DNA from: Roseibium aggregatum
GTDB lineage: Bacteria; Pseudomonadota; Alphaproteobacteria; Rhizobiales; Stappiaceae
DNA: 64,000 nucleotides
Direction: 5' to 3'
Assembly (NCBI RefSeq): GCF_014692675.1
Contig: NZ_JABFCZ010000021.1
Span: forward strand, 1-64,000
Below the pieces are notes generated by a model, which searched no databases, had not been told where the DNA came from, and saw only the letters and a program-made list of their open reading frames with translations. Made by a program: the position numbers and the translations under genes. Shown here piece by piece: positions 45,845-55,475 of the stretch (positions are counted from its first letter, which is position 1; the number at the start of each line of letters is the position of its first letter).

Positions 45845-47467
45845 TCAATTTTTACGCGAACCCGGATTGTATCGATGTTTTGCAAGTAAAACAAAACTTA
45901 AAATTGCGCATATCGTAAAGATCCCGTCGCCGTACCTTGCGTAAATTGTCATGGGTAAACGTTCGGGCAATCTGCCGTCGATCACGCCCCGGGACAGAAG
46001 CGGCAGTGAGCCGATCACCCGCCCCTTCGCGTCGACAACCGCGGAAATCCCGGTGTTTGCGGCCCTGACCAGGGGAAGTCCCTGTTCGATCGCCCGCATC
46101 CGGGCCTGGGCAAAATGCTGGTATGGCCCCGGCGTATCCCCGAACCAGGCGTCATTCGTCACATTCAGCAGGAAACCCGGGCGGACGTCGGACGCGCCTG
46201 CGAAATCCGGAAAAATCGCCTCGTAACAGACCAGCGGCAAAAACGACGGAGCCGTCTGCGGCACCATGACGCGGTGGCGCAGGCCCGCATGAAACGTCCC
46301 CGGCGCATCCACAAGCTGCTCCAGCCCGAGCCGCTGGAGCAACCATCGCAAGGGCAGGTATTCGCCGAAGGGAACCAGATGGACCTTGTCGTAGACGTCC
46401 CGCACTTCGCCGTTCGGATCGACCAGATAGACGCTGTTGTAATAGGCCGGCCCCTCGCTCGACTGCTCGAACCGGATCGCACCGGTGATCAGCGCGGTTT
46501 GCGGCGGAAGCGCCTGCGAGATCCGGTAAAGCGCGCCCGGCTCATGGGTCAGGAGAAAGGGCACGGCGGATTCCGGCCAGACGATCAGCCGGTCATGACC
46601 GACGCGGGCGGTTCCGCCAAGCGGCTTGTGGGTGAGGTCCAGATAGGTATCGAAGATCCAGCCCTTGTTGTCAGGCACCCACTTTTCCGCCTGGGCGATG
46701 GACGGCTGAACGATACGCACGTCCACATCGCTGAAACCGGCGTCCTCGACGAGATCAAGGCGAACGAGGCCGAAACCGGCCATTCCCGCGAGCAGTGCGA
46801 GGGACCCTGTCAGGCCGGCAAGACGGGCGCGCAGGGGCTTGTGATCGGCCAGGACCGCCGGCAGGGCAAAGATCAGGACGGCCAGAAAGCTCAGGCCGTA
46901 GATGCCGGTCAGGCTCGCGGTTTGCGCCAGAAACAAAGGCTTGGAGAACGCATAGCCGAACAGGTTCCAGGGAAAGCCGGTCAGGACATGGCCCCGGACC
47001 CAGTCTGAAAGCGACAGGAACAGCGCCAGAGCCAGGACCCGGCTCCAGCGATCGCTCCAGAACAGAGCGGCCAGGGCGGTTCCTGCTGCGGTGAAGAGCG
47101 CTAACCCTAAGGGCATCGCCAGAACCGCAAAGGGCATCATCCAGGCGAACCGCTCGGCTTCCACGAGGAAGGCGCTGCCGATCCACCACAGGCCCGCCAG
47201 GAAATATCCGAACCCGAACCACCAGCCGATGGAAAACCCGGACGCAACGCGCCTCAGGGCGGATTGCCGAGTGCCGGATTCAATTGCCCCGTCCAGCAGC
47301 CAGACGAGGGCGGGAAACGTCACGAAGAGGACGGGAAACCAGCCATAGGGCGGGAGCGCGAATGCGGAGACGCCGCCTGCGGCAAAGGCAAGACCGCGTC
47401 TGCGCCACCCCCAGGCAAGCAGGCAGGCGTTGGGCACCGCCATCAAAGCCCCGAGGCTACGCTTCAT
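45845..47467 (-). CDS. lnt: Apolipoprotein N-acyltransferase
   Basis: A 540-residue inner-membrane enzyme adding the third acyl chain to lipoproteins. Six or so hydrophobic helices (about 5-220) precede a periplasmic nitrilase domain (about 245-500). Its catalytic triad is Glu299 (VWPES), Lys361 (YDKVHLVPFGEYLP) and Cys414 (LPLVCYEAIFP). A final membrane helix lies near 510-528. It lies 110 bases downstream of the CorC-type gene. Confidence 0.96.
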   Translation of the reverse strand: MKRSLGALMAVPNACLLAWGWRRRGLAFAAGGVSAFALPPYGWFPVLFVTFPALVWLLDGAIESGTRQSALRRVASGFSIGWWFGFGYFLAGLWWIGSAFLVEAERFAWMMPFAVLAMPLGLALFTAAGTALAALFWSDRWSRVLALALFLSLSDWVRGHVLTGFPWNLFGYAFSKPLFLAQTASLTGIYGLSFLAVLIFALPAVLADHKPLRARLAGLTGSLALLAGMAGFGLVRLDLVEDAGFSDVDVRIVQPSIAQAEKWVPDNKGWIFDTYLDLTHKPLGGTARVGHDRLIVWPESAVPFLLTHEPGALYRISQALPPQTALITGAIRFEQSSEGPAYYNSVYLVDPNGEVRDVYDKVHLVPFGEYLPLRWLLQRLGLEQLVDAPGTFHAGLRHRVMVPQTAPSFLPLVCYEAIFPDFAGASDVRPGFLLNVTNDAWFGDTPGPYQHFAQARMRAIEQGLPLVRAANTGISAVVDAKGRVIGSLPLLSRGVIDGRLPERLPMTIYARYGDGIFTICAILSFVLLAKHRYNPGSRKN

Positions 47468-47577
47468 CGCTTTCAGTTCCCGGCCGAATCGCTATCGACC
47501 CGAGCTTTGCGCCGCCCGCAAAGCAGGGTCAAGTCCCGCATCGGCTGCGCGAAATATCGCTGTTCGGGATTTGGGAG

Positions 47578-48717
47578 TTATTCGTCTGCCGCCGGTTGCC
47601 CGGCACCTGTCGGAGCGTCGGCTTTCTTCACCCGCCGGCGCTGCTCCGGCAGCCGGCCGTCAAGCTTGCGGCGGCGGATGCGCAGGCGCTTGATCCGGCG
47701 CGGATCCGCATCCAGCACTTCAAACTCGTAGCCGGGAAGCCCGGGAGCAGCCAGAAGCTCGCCGCGCACCGGCACACGGCCGATCGAAACGAACAGCAGC
47801 CCGCCGAGCGTGTCGACGTCTTCGGAAATCTCGCCGGTTGCGAATTGCGTACCCAGGGTCTGGTCGAGATCCTCCAGCGGAAGCCTCGGGTCCGCGATCC
47901 AGCCGCCGTCCCCGGTTTCCGCCAGCATCGCTTCCTCGTCCTCGTCGTGCTCGTCCTCGATATCGCCGACGACTTCCTCGACGAGATCCTCCAGCGAGAC
48001 GAGACCATCGGTTCCGCCATATTCATCGATGACGAGCGCCATCTGGATCCGGTCCGCCTGCATCTTGGCCATCAGATCCGTCGCCGGCATGGAGGGCGGG
48101 ACGAACAGCAGTTCACGGACAAGGCCGGCTTCCTTCAGCGACCCGGACAGATCGACCTGGGACAGATCCAGTTCACGAAGGTTGTGTCCCCGCGGCGGCG
48201 CGTCCTCGCCGTTCTCACCGTCCTCACCGGAGGTCTCCGGCTTGTCGTCGTTTACGACCGCACGGGCGGCTATGAAGGCCATCAGGTCCTTGATGTGGAT
48301 CATGCCCCTCGGATCGTCGAGGGTTTCCTCGTAGACCGGCATGCGCGAATGGCTGCTTTCCTCAAACAGTTCCATCACCCGGGAGAGGCTGGAACTGCTT
48401 TCGACCGCATCGATGTCCGCCCGGGGGATCATCACATCGTCGACGCGCAGCTCCCTCAGGCGCAGGATGTTGCCGAGAAGCATGCGCTCTTCCGGCGAAA
48501 AGGCCGTATCGCCGCTGCCTTCCCGGGCAAGTTCGTCTTCCAGGTTTTCCCGCAGGCTGCCGGTCGGCCGGCGCACGCCAAACATCCGCCTGACCGTATC
48601 CCAGATGGCCGCCTTCTTCGGCGGCCCGCTCTGTTGCGGGTCTTCGGCATCCTGCTTGGCCGCGCTTTCGAATGGCGCGGGAGAGGTTTCGGGACTTCGG
48701 GCGTCTGAAGCAGTCAT
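47578..48717 (-). CDS. corC: CorC/HlyC-family CBS-domain protein
   Basis: A 379-residue soluble CorC/TlyC-type protein. A CBS pair (about 95-265) begins with VDDVMIPRADIDAVE and contains SRMPVYEETLDDPRG. The corC-type transporter-associated domain (about 285-365) has DEDEEAMLAETGDG then the FEVLDADPRRIKRLRIRR end. It lacks the DUF21 membrane domain. Homologues influence Mg/Co homeostasis or membrane integrity; the role is not settled. The ATG at 48717 (MTASDA) is chosen over an extension to 48735. It follows ybeY closely (42 bases). Confidence 0.92.
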   Translation of the reverse strand: MTASDARSPETSPAPFESAAKQDAEDPQQSGPPKKAAIWDTVRRMFGVRRPTGSLRENLEDELAREGSGDTAFSPEERMLLGNILRLRELRVDDVMIPRADIDAVESSSSLSRVMELFEESSHSRMPVYEETLDDPRGMIHIKDLMAFIAARAVVNDDKPETSGEDGENGEDAPPRGHNLRELDLSQVDLSGSLKEAGLVRELLFVPPSMPATDLMAKMQADRIQMALVIDEYGGTDGLVSLEDLVEEVVGDIEDEHDEDEEAMLAETGDGGWIADPRLPLEDLDQTLGTQFATGEISEDVDTLGGLLFVSIGRVPVRGELLAAPGLPGYEFEVLDADPRRIKRLRIRRRKLDGRLPEQRRRVKKADAPTGAGQPAADE

Positions 48718-48759
48718 TGTCGTCAATCTAGGCAATCCAACCGTTTCAAAAGGCCTGGC

Positions 48760-49296
48760 TCAATTCTCATCGGCAAGCAGCGGCCTGTCCTGATAGGGAT
48801 CGGCAATATCCAGCTTTGCAAGGATCGTTCTTTCAAGCTGTTCCATCGCCTCGGCCTCATCTTCTTCCTGATGATCATAATCGAAAAGATGAAGGATTCC
48901 GTGAACAATCAGATGGGTAAGATGATCGGCAAATTCAATTGCCAATTCATCTGCTTCGCGGTGAACGGTTTCACTTGCCAGAACGATGTCGCCGAGCATC
49001 GGTCCGTAGATCTCGCCCTCCGGATCGCTTCCGGGGAAGGAAAGCACATTCGTCGGCTTGTCCTTTTCACGCCAGCGGCGGTTCAACTCGCGGATCGAAG
49101 CATCGTCGGTGAACAGGAGCGACACCTCCGAACCCGGGAAAACCTCCAGCTTTCCGACACTTAAGGCACAGCCAATTGCCCGGACGCACAGCTTTTCAAG
49201 CTCTGCTGCGTCCGGCCAGTCGCCGGCCTCGATATTGAGGTCGATCTGGAAGTCTTCCGGCAGAACCTTTTCCGGACCTGCCGCCTCTTTCGTCAT
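48760..49296 (-). CDS. ybeY: Endoribonuclease YbeY (rRNA maturation)
   Basis: A 178-residue metal-dependent RNase needed for 16S rRNA 3'-end maturation and ribosome quality control. The zinc ligands are His132, His136 and His142 in HGILHLFDYDH. The upstream TNVLSFPGSD motif is present. Its ATG overlaps the phoH stop by ATGA, so translation is coupled. It is part of the miaB-phoH-ybeY-corC-lnt cluster. Confidence 0.95.
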   Translation of the reverse strand: MTKEAAGPEKVLPEDFQIDLNIEAGDWPDAAELEKLCVRAIGCALSVGKLEVFPGSEVSLLFTDDASIRELNRRWREKDKPTNVLSFPGSDPEGEIYGPMLGDIVLASETVHREADELAIEFADHLTHLIVHGILHLFDYDHQEEDEAEAMEQLERTILAKLDIADPYQDRPLLADEN

Positions 49297-50423
49297 TGTG
49301 CCGCTTCCGCCCCGCCGGACCGGCGGCGTTCGCGCTCCTGGGAGGCCTCGCGCGAGGCGTTGTCATAGGCCGTGACGATCCGCGCGACAAGTTCGTGCCG
49401 GACCACGTCGGCCTCGGTAAAGCGGACATGAGCCACGCCTTCGACGTCGGTCAGCAGCGACAGGGCTTCGCGCAGGCCGGACATCTGGCCAGGCGGCAGA
49501 TCGATCTGGCTCGGGTCGCCGGTGACGATCATCTTCGATCCCTCGCCCAGACGGGTCAGGAACATCTTCATCTGCATGGAGGTGGTGTTCTGCGCCTCGT
49601 CGAGCAGCACCACGGCATTGGAAAGCGTGCGCCCGCGCATGAAGGCGAGCGGCGCGACCTCGATCATGCCCGACTGCAGGCCCCGGTCGACCTTTTCCGG
49701 CGGCATCATTTCATAAAGCGCGTCATAGAGCGGACGCAGATAGGGATCGACCTTTTCCTTCATGTCGCCGGGCAGGAAGCCCAGGCGTTCGCCGGCTTCC
49801 ACGGCCGGGCGGGACAGGATCAGGCGCGAGGCGTCGCCGCGTTCGATCAGGGCCGCCGCATAGGCAACGGCCAGAAACGTCTTGCCCGTTCCGGCAGGTC
49901 CGGTGCCGAAGACAAGGTCGGCGCGGTCCATGGAGCGGATATAGGCATCCTGCGTCGGCGTGCGGGCGACGATCGTCTTGCGCCGGGTCGAAATCTGGGC
50001 GAAGGCGAGACGGGACTTCGGCTCCAGGGTCGGCAGCGGCAATTGCGCTTCCGCGGCGGCCGCCATGCGCAACGCACCGTCCACATCGCCCGGGTGAACC
50101 TCGTGGCCCTGCTGCAGGCGCTGGTAAAGCGCCTCGAGCGCGGTCCGCGCCTGGGCACACCCCGCATGGCTTCCCTTCAGAGTGACCTGATTGCCGCGTG
50201 CAACCGCATCGATGCCGAGCCGCTGTTCGATCAGAGCAAGATTCTGATCGAACTGGCCGAAGAGATCACCGATGAGCCTGTTGTCTTCGAACGCGAGAAC
50301 GATATGCGTCATGTCGGATGCCGGAACTGCAGATGTGTCCGAACCCTTGCGTGCCGTTACTTGGCTGTCACGCGTCAAATGCCGCCTCCTTGATGGCGCC
50401 GGGACGAGTTGATCCGCTTTCAT
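49293..50423 (-). CDS. phoH: PhoH-like ATPase
   Basis: A 376-residue PhoH (PhoL type) P-loop ATPase often linked to YbeY in RNA metabolism. Family similarity begins at [12 protein letters not shown] (about residue 39). Walker A is [15 protein letters not shown], and Walker B is [11 protein letters not shown]. The start is uncertain. The ATG at 50423 has AAAGG at good spacing but lies 56 bases inside the end of miaB; the ATG at 50312 fits the family boundary but has no ribosome site. It overlaps ybeY at its 3' end. Confidence 0.92.
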   Translation of the reverse strand: MKADQLVPAPSRRRHLTRDSQVTARKGSDTSAVPASDMTHIVLAFEDNRLIGDLFGQFDQNLALIEQRLGIDAVARGNQVTLKGSHAGCAQARTALEALYQRLQQGHEVHPGDVDGALRMAAAAEAQLPLPTLEPKSRLAFAQISTRRKTIVARTPTQDAYIRSMDRADLVFGTGPAGTGKTFLAVAYAAALIERGDASRLILSRPAVEAGERLGFLPGDMKEKVDPYLRPLYDALYEMMPPEKVDRGLQSGMIEVAPLAFMRGRTLSNAVVLLDEAQNTTSMQMKMFLTRLGEGSKMIVTGDPSQIDLPPGQMSGLREALSLLTDVEGVAHVRFTEADVVRHELVARIVTAYDNASREASQERERRRSGGAEAAQ

Positions 50424-51840
50424 CTTGCCTTTCAATCAGGCGTCCGAACAGCGAATTGGCGCCGATCTCGATGATTTCCACCGCTTGTATGCTGCCGATC
50501 AGATTTTCCGGCGCATCGAGCTGAACCGCCTGCAGCCAGGGCGACTTGCCGGCCAGCTGGCCGGGATTGCGTCCCTTGCGCTCCAGGAGCACGTCGCAGG
50601 TCATGCCGAGCCGCGAGGCGTTAAAGGCTTTCTGCTGCGCGCTGACCAGGTCCTGGAGGGCCGCAAGCCGGGCGCTCTTGATGTCTTCGGGCACCTGATC
50701 GTCCATGGCCGCGCCGGGCGTGCCGGGGCGCGAACTGTATTTGAACGAAAAGGCCGAGCCGTATTCGACCCGCCGGATCAGGTCCATCGTGTCCTCGAAA
50801 TCCCGGTCCGTTTCGCCCGGAAAGCCGACGATGAAATCGCCGGAGAGCGCAATATCGGGTGCCGCTTCCCGGATCCGGTCGATCAGGCGGAAATAATCCT
50901 CGCGGGTGTGGCGGCGGTTCATCGCCTTCAGGATCCGGTCGGAGCCGGACTGAACCGGCAGATGCAGATAGGGCATCAGCGAGGTCAGATCCCGGTGCGC
51001 GGCGATCAGGTCGTCGTCCATGTCGCGCGGATGGCTGGTCGTGTAGCGCAGCCGGTCGAGGCCGTCGATCTCCGCCAGGCGTCGCAGCAGCCGGCCAAGA
51101 CCCCAGGCCTTGCCATCTGCGCCTTCGCCGTGCCACGCGTTGACGTTCTGGCCGAGAAGGGTGATTTCCCGGACGCCGGATGCGGCCATCCGCTCCGCTT
51201 CCGTGACGATCTGCTCCACCGAACGGGACACTTCGGCACCGCGGGTGTAGGGGACGACGCAGAAGGTGCAGAACTTGTCGCAACCTTCCTGCACGGTCAG
51301 GAACGCCGCCGGCGGGCGCTTTTTCACGGGTGCTGCCGCCTGTTCCGACAGGTGCTCGAATTTCGCGTCGATGTCGAACTCGGTTTCGACGACCTTTTCA
51401 CCGGCGCCGGCCTTGGCCAGAAGACCCGGCAGGCGGTGATAGCTCTGCGGGCCGATCACCAAGTCGACGATCGGCGCACGGCGGGCGATTTCCTCGCCTT
51501 CCGCCTGGGCGACGCAACCAGCGACGCCGACCATCATGTCCTTGCCCTGGCGCGCCCGCTCTTCCTTCACCTTGCGGATACGGCCGAGCTCGGAATAGAC
51601 CTTTTCGGCGGCCTTTTCCCGGATATGGCAGGTGTTCAGGATCACCAGATCGGCGTCTTCCAGGTCCTCGGTCGCCTGAAAACCTTCGGGCGCCAGCACG
51701 TCGGTCATGCGGTCGCTGTCATAGACGTTCATCTGGCAGCCATAGGTCCGCACAAAGACCTTCCGCTTCCGGCCGGGGCTGCCGGTCTCGTCCTGGGCCG
51801 GGGCTTCAACGATTTCAACTTCCGGACGGCTGGGCCGCAT
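50368..51840 (-). CDS. miaB: tRNA-2-methylthio-N6-dimethylallyladenosine synthase
   Basis: A 490-residue radical-SAM methylthiotransferase acting on i6A37 of tRNAs. The N-terminal MTTase domain holds cluster ligands Cys35, 71 and 109. The radical-SAM motif is Cys187-x3-Cys191-x2-Cys194 (CDKFCTFC). A C-terminal TRAM domain (about 395-465) follows. A variable 20-residue N-terminal extension and a Ser/Arg/Ala tail are present. The tail overlaps the probable phoH start. It is downstream of the plsC-like gene (96-base gap). Confidence 0.96.
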   Translation of the reverse strand: MRPSRPEVEIVEAPAQDETGSPGRKRKVFVRTYGCQMNVYDSDRMTDVLAPEGFQATEDLEDADLVILNTCHIREKAAEKVYSELGRIRKVKEERARQGKDMMVGVAGCVAQAEGEEIARRAPIVDLVIGPQSYHRLPGLLAKAGAGEKVVETEFDIDAKFEHLSEQAAAPVKKRPPAAFLTVQEGCDKFCTFCVVPYTRGAEVSRSVEQIVTEAERMAASGVREITLLGQNVNAWHGEGADGKAWGLGRLLRRLAEIDGLDRLRYTTSHPRDMDDDLIAAHRDLTSLMPYLHLPVQSGSDRILKAMNRRHTREDYFRLIDRIREAAPDIALSGDFIVGFPGETDRDFEDTMDLIRRVEYGSAFSFKYSSRPGTPGAAMDDQVPEDIKSARLAALQDLVSAQQKAFNASRLGMTCDVLLERKGRNPGQLAGKSPWLQAVQLDAPENLIGSIQAVEIIEIGANSLFGRLIERQDESGSTRPGAIKEAAFDA

Positions 51841-51936
51841 AGCTCACACTCTCTGAGATCTTTGGTAGATGGTTAGCGGCCGATCGGACCTCAAGGCCCC
51901 GGTATGCACGCATTTTCCGGCGCTCGTTCAGCGCCC

Positions 51937-52803
51937 TCACTGTTCTGCGCCTGCTTTAACCGGTTTTTCCTCACTTGAGAATAGGGAAGCGGCCGGGTTT
52001 TCGGCAGAATCTTGCGGCCGGTTTTCGGCACCGGTCAGCGATGCCACCGTCATGGCCCTCACCGCCGCCTCCAGATCCCGGGTCAGGGCCTTGCGGTCCG
52101 TCGTCGCGTCCACTTCTACCGGCTCGCCCCAGGTCACCAACACATCAAGCGCGCCTTCGGTAAACACACCCCAGAGATGACCGGCCAGTTCCATGTCGCC
52201 GTACCAGGCCACATGGGGCCGGAACTGGCGCCCCATCGGGAGGCCGTGGAGGCTTCTGTAGGCCACCGACAGGGGCTGGACCCAGACCTTGCCTTCGTCG
52301 CCGAGCGCCCGCGTGGCAGCGCCCAGCAGGGCGGATCGGAACGGCAGCACCGAATTGCCGTCGTTCGAGGTCCCTTCGGCAAAAAGCACCATCGCGTCGC
52401 CCTCAGCCATCCGCCTTGCGATTTCATCCGCGGTCCGGCCGGTCTCACTCCGCCGGGTCCGGTTGACGAACACCGTGCGCTGCAGCTTTGCAAACAAGCC
52501 GAACACCGGCCAGCCGGAGACTTCGGACTTGGCGATGAAGGACAGCGGCATCAGCGAGCCGACGACGGTGATGTCCACCCAGGAGGCATGGTTCGCCGTG
52601 ATCAGGAGCGGGCGGTCGCCGGCCGGCTTTCCCTCCTGATGAATTCGGATTCCGACAAGTCGGGTGGCGATCACATGCCAGAGATGGGGCAGCTTGCGCT
52701 GGACGGGATGGCCTACCTTCATCGCCAGCCACTGCAGCGGGATCAGGACAAGGGAGACGACCGTCAAAGCAAGGATCGTCAGGACTGCCTTAATCTGAGC
52801 CAT
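51937..52803 (-). CDS. plsC: 1-acyl-sn-glycerol-3-phosphate acyltransferase family protein
   Basis: A 288-residue PlsC-type acyltransferase making phosphatidic acid or acylating a related lipid at the inner membrane. An N-terminal membrane helix (about 6-28) is followed by the catalytic His72-x4-Asp77 in NHASWVD and the FAEGTSNDG motif (about 148-156). The ATG at 52803 has GGAG four bases upstream. It lies 14 bases downstream of rimI. In other Rhizobiales a Fur-family gene may sit nearby; none is present here. Confidence 0.9.
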   Translation of the reverse strand: MAQIKAVLTILALTVVSLVLIPLQWLAMKVGHPVQRKLPHLWHVIATRLVGIRIHQEGKPAGDRPLLITANHASWVDITVVGSLMPLSFIAKSEVSGWPVFGLFAKLQRTVFVNRTRRSETGRTADEIARRMAEGDAMVLFAEGTSNDGNSVLPFRSALLGAATRALGDEGKVWVQPLSVAYRSLHGLPMGRQFRPHVAWYGDMELAGHLWGVFTEGALDVLVTWGEPVEVDATTDRKALTRDLEAAVRAMTVASLTGAENRPQDSAENPAASLFSSEEKPVKAGAEQ

Positions 52804-52817
52804 TGCTCCTGCCTCGA

Positions 52818-53318
52818 TCATCGGTCATGCGGCGAGAGATCCACGCGCATGACAAGCGCCGTGCCATCCCCCTCGCCGGAGCGATAATAGCCCTTGCGCT
52901 CGCCGACCTGGCGGAACCCGAGGGCCCTGTAGAGCAGGATGGCCGGTTCGTTGGCGGCGTCGACCTCCAGAAACAGACTGGCGCAGCGGTCGCCGTAAAG
53001 ACGGAACATGCCGTCCTTCATCAGCTTTTTGGCGACACCCCGGCCACGCTGGCGCGGATGAACCGCAATGGTAATCACTTCCGCCTCGTCGGCGGCCTGG
53101 CGGAGGATCAGAAATCCGAGCGGATTGCGCGTGCCGTAAGGGCTCGCCCGGCGGGCGACACGGATCGATACGCCCGGCTGCGCCTTCAGGCGCGCCAGTT
53201 CCTCCGCATCCCAGTCATGTACAAAGGACTTCGCGTGGATTTCGGCGAGCTTGGGCAAGTCTTCATCCAGCGCGTCCTCAACGACAGGCGGTGCCGTCCA
53301 GAACCACCAGAAACTCAT
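52818..53318 (-). CDS. rimI: Ribosomal-protein-alanine N-acetyltransferase (RimI-type GNAT)
   Basis: A 166-residue GNAT acetyltransferase. The acetyl-CoA loop is RQRGRGVAKKLM (about 90-101), followed by FLEVDAANEPAILLYRALGF, the classical RimI motif. It probably acetylates the N-terminus of S18, although members may have other targets. Its ATG overlaps the tsaB stop (ATGA), which fits the common tsaB-rimI pairing. Confidence 0.93.
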   Translation of the reverse strand: MSFWWFWTAPPVVEDALDEDLPKLAEIHAKSFVHDWDAEELARLKAQPGVSIRVARRASPYGTRNPLGFLILRQAADEAEVITIAVHPRQRGRGVAKKLMKDGMFRLYGDRCASLFLEVDAANEPAILLYRALGFRQVGERKGYYRSGEGDGTALVMRVDLSPHDR

Positions 53319-53995
53319 CGCCTTTCAATCCTTCCCGATTTCGGCGGCGACGCCTCAGGCGGCCGCAGGTAAAGCGGAACAGGTGCGGCCTCTTTCGGAT
53401 CGGCCGAAATTCCAAGGTGCGCAACATCCCTGATATCCGGATAGCCGCGTTCAGACAAGACACGCTCCGGTCCGTAGCCGGCCGCTTCGGCCACCGCACG
53501 TGCCGCAGAACCGGCAAAGCTCACATCGGGGGCCAAGTTTTCCTTCAGCTCGGTCAGGGTGCGCACGGCAGGCTCGCCGGCTGGCTCGCCACGGCCATCA
53601 AACTCCTGGCAATAGACTTCCTCGCCTTTTCCCGTCAGCGCCACCAGGATGGAGGACCCGGCCTTCGGGTCGTTTGCCGCGGCGCAGGCAAGGGCCGCAA
53701 GCGTGGTCACGCCGACCACCGGCTTGCCGAGAACGAGGCCAAAACCGCGCGCAACGGACAGGCCGACTCGCAATCCGGTGAAACTGCCCGGGCCGGTCGT
53801 CACCACCACCCGGTCGAGATCGGTGAAGGCTGTCGAGGATTCGGCCATGACCTCGCCGATCATGTCCATCAGCTTTTCCGCATGCCCCCGGCCGATCTCC
53901 TCGCTGCTGACCGCCAGACACTCGGGTCCGGCGCTGTCATCACAGACGGCAGCGGCACAATTGGCAAGGGCGGTATCGATAGCAAGAACGCGCAT
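53315..53995 (-). CDS. tsaB: tRNA threonylcarbamoyladenosine biosynthesis protein TsaB
   Basis: A 226-residue ASKHA-fold TsaB, partner of TsaD and TsaE in t6A37 synthesis. It has the N-terminal VLAIDTALANCAAAV and the central VVVTTGPGSFTGLRVGLSVARGF motif. The start is the ATG at 53995; a four-codon extension is possible. It lies between nfuA (162 bases upstream, after that gene's terminator) and rimI. Confidence 0.95.
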   Translation of the reverse strand: MRVLAIDTALANCAAAVCDDSAGPECLAVSSEEIGRGHAEKLMDMIGEVMAESSTAFTDLDRVVVTTGPGSFTGLRVGLSVARGFGLVLGKPVVGVTTLAALACAAANDPKAGSSILVALTGKGEEVYCQEFDGRGEPAGEPAVRTLTELKENLAPDVSFAGSAARAVAEAAGYGPERVLSERGYPDIRDVAHLGISADPKEAAPVPLYLRPPEASPPKSGRIERR

Positions 53996-54103
53996 GGTCC
54001 GTTTCAATTACCCTCGTCCCCGGCACCCGTCCACCCGCGCTTTGGACTTAGCCCGAAGGTCGGGCTTGCAACCCGGGAAATACAATTTCCCTCGACGCGC
54101 GCA

Positions 54104-54130
54104 TGAAAAGGCCCGGCAAAGCACCGGGCC
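54104..54130 (-). terminator. Terminator after nfuA
   Basis: GGCCCGG (54110-54116) and CCGGGCC (54124-54130) form a 7-bp stem with a seven-base loop. It is followed on the minus strand by TTTTC (54109-54105), 28 bases past the nfuA stop. Confidence 0.75.
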
Positions 54131-54157
54131 CAACCTCTTTTACGGAAAGGAAATTTC

Positions 54158-54715
54158 CTAAATCGGACGCACTTCCTGCACTTCCGGAACGAAATGCTTC
54201 AGAAGGTTCTGGATACCGTGCTGGAGGGTTGCGGTGGAGGACGGGCAGCCGGCGCAGGCGCCGCGCATGGACAGATAGACCACGCCCTGCTTGAACCCCT
54301 TGAAGGTGATGTCGCCGCCATCCTGCGCCACGGCCGGGCGCACCCGGGTTTCCAGAAGATCCTTGATGACGTTCACGGTCTCTTCGTCGGTCTTGTCGAA
54401 GAATTCGCCGTCTTCCAGGTCTTCGCCCTGATCCGTCGCCATCACCGGCTGGCCGGACATGAACTGTTCCATGATCGCACCGAGGATGGCCGGCTTCATG
54501 TGCTGCCAGTCCGTGTCGTCCTTGGTGACGGTGATGAAGTCATGGCCGAAGAAGATCGCCACGACGCCCGGCACCTGGAACAGCTTTTCCGCAAGCGGAG
54601 AAGCGGCCGCGTCGGCGGCAGAGCGGAAGTCGTAGGTTCCTTCCGGCAGGACGACGCGCCCGGGAAGGAATTTCAGGGTTGCCGGATTCGGCGTTGCTTC
54701 CGTCTGAATAAACAT
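54158..54715 (-). CDS. nfuA: NfuA-type iron-sulfur cluster carrier
   Basis: A 185-residue Nfu protein. An N-terminal Nfu_N domain (about 1-90, opening FIQTEATPNPATLKFLPG) is joined to a C-terminal NifU domain (about 112-180) whose Cys154-x-x-Cys157 binds a [4Fe-4S] cluster at the dimer interface. It delivers clusters to target proteins. A short perfect hairpin (CATCGTA/TACGATG, 54770-54787) lies about 55-72 bases upstream. It is the first gene of the cluster running to lnt but is separated from tsaB by a terminator. Confidence 0.95.
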   Translation of the reverse strand: MFIQTEATPNPATLKFLPGRVVLPEGTYDFRSAADAAASPLAEKLFQVPGVVAIFFGHDFITVTKDDTDWQHMKPAILGAIMEQFMSGQPVMATDQGEDLEDGEFFDKTDEETVNVIKDLLETRVRPAVAQDGGDITFKGFKQGVVYLSMRGACAGCPSSTATLQHGIQNLLKHFVPEVQEVRPI

Positions 54716-54895
54716 CTCTTGATCCCTGCGGCCGCATGGCCGCGCCTGTCCTGTTCGCTTCCGTCAGTCCATCGTAAAAATACGATGATAAGTACTAACC
54801 CATACGGGCGCACTTTGGAATAATTAAAATGTAGATATACCCGTGAGGTCAAATATCAACCCCGCGACGGCGGGCCATTCCATCATTCATCGGCC

Positions 54896-55390
54896 TCAGG
54901 CCAGAGCCGCGATCGAATCGTCATCCAGGTTTCCGGGCACGATCGTCACGGGGATCGGAAAGTTTCCGGCCGACTTTCCGGCGATCGACGACACCAGGGG
55001 GCCGGGCCCTTCCGAACTCGTCCCGGCCGCCAGCACGAGAATGGCGATATCCGTGTCGGCCTCGATCAGTTCCAGAACCGCTTCGGCCTTGTTGCCTTCC
55101 CGGATGACGGTCTCCGGTTCGGTCTTTGCGACGGAGCGCACCCGTTCCGCCGCCTTGGCAAGCGTCGCCTCGGCCTCTTCCGTGGCCTCGGCACGCATGA
55201 TGTCCTCAACGCCGAGCCAGTGCTGGAAGTCGCCGGGGGCGACAACGAACAAAAGCGTCACAATCCCGCTCGTCCGCGCGGCCCGTTTGGCGGCATAGAC
55301 AATCGCGCGGTCACATTCCGGCGTGTCGTCGACCACCACCAGAAACTTCCGGCGGTGTCCTTCCTCATTGCTCTTTCTGATCGCTACCAT
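54896..55390 (-). CDS. Universal stress protein family (UspA)
   Basis: A 164-residue single-domain USP. It has the strand KFLVVVDDTPECDRAIVYAA near residue 15, an alpha/beta middle and the C-terminal IPVTIVPGNL strand. The loop following ILVLAAGTSSEGPG departs from the standard G-x2-G-x9-G-S/T ATP site, so ATP binding is uncertain. The start is the ATG at 55390; sequence further upstream overlaps hslU and has shadow-frame character. It lies 85 bases downstream of hslU on the same strand. Confidence 0.88.
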   Translation of the reverse strand: MVAIRKSNEEGHRRKFLVVVDDTPECDRAIVYAAKRAARTSGIVTLLFVVAPGDFQHWLGVEDIMRAEATEEAEATLAKAAERVRSVAKTEPETVIREGNKAEAVLELIEADTDIAILVLAAGTSSEGPGPLVSSIAGKSAGNFPIPVTIVPGNLDDDSIAALA

Positions 55391-55475
55391 GCGCGCATGC
55401 TGCCATCCGCCGCGCCCGCCTGCAAGCAGGACGAGAGGGTCATGAACAGGACCTCGCCTGTGACACGTGCGGAAG

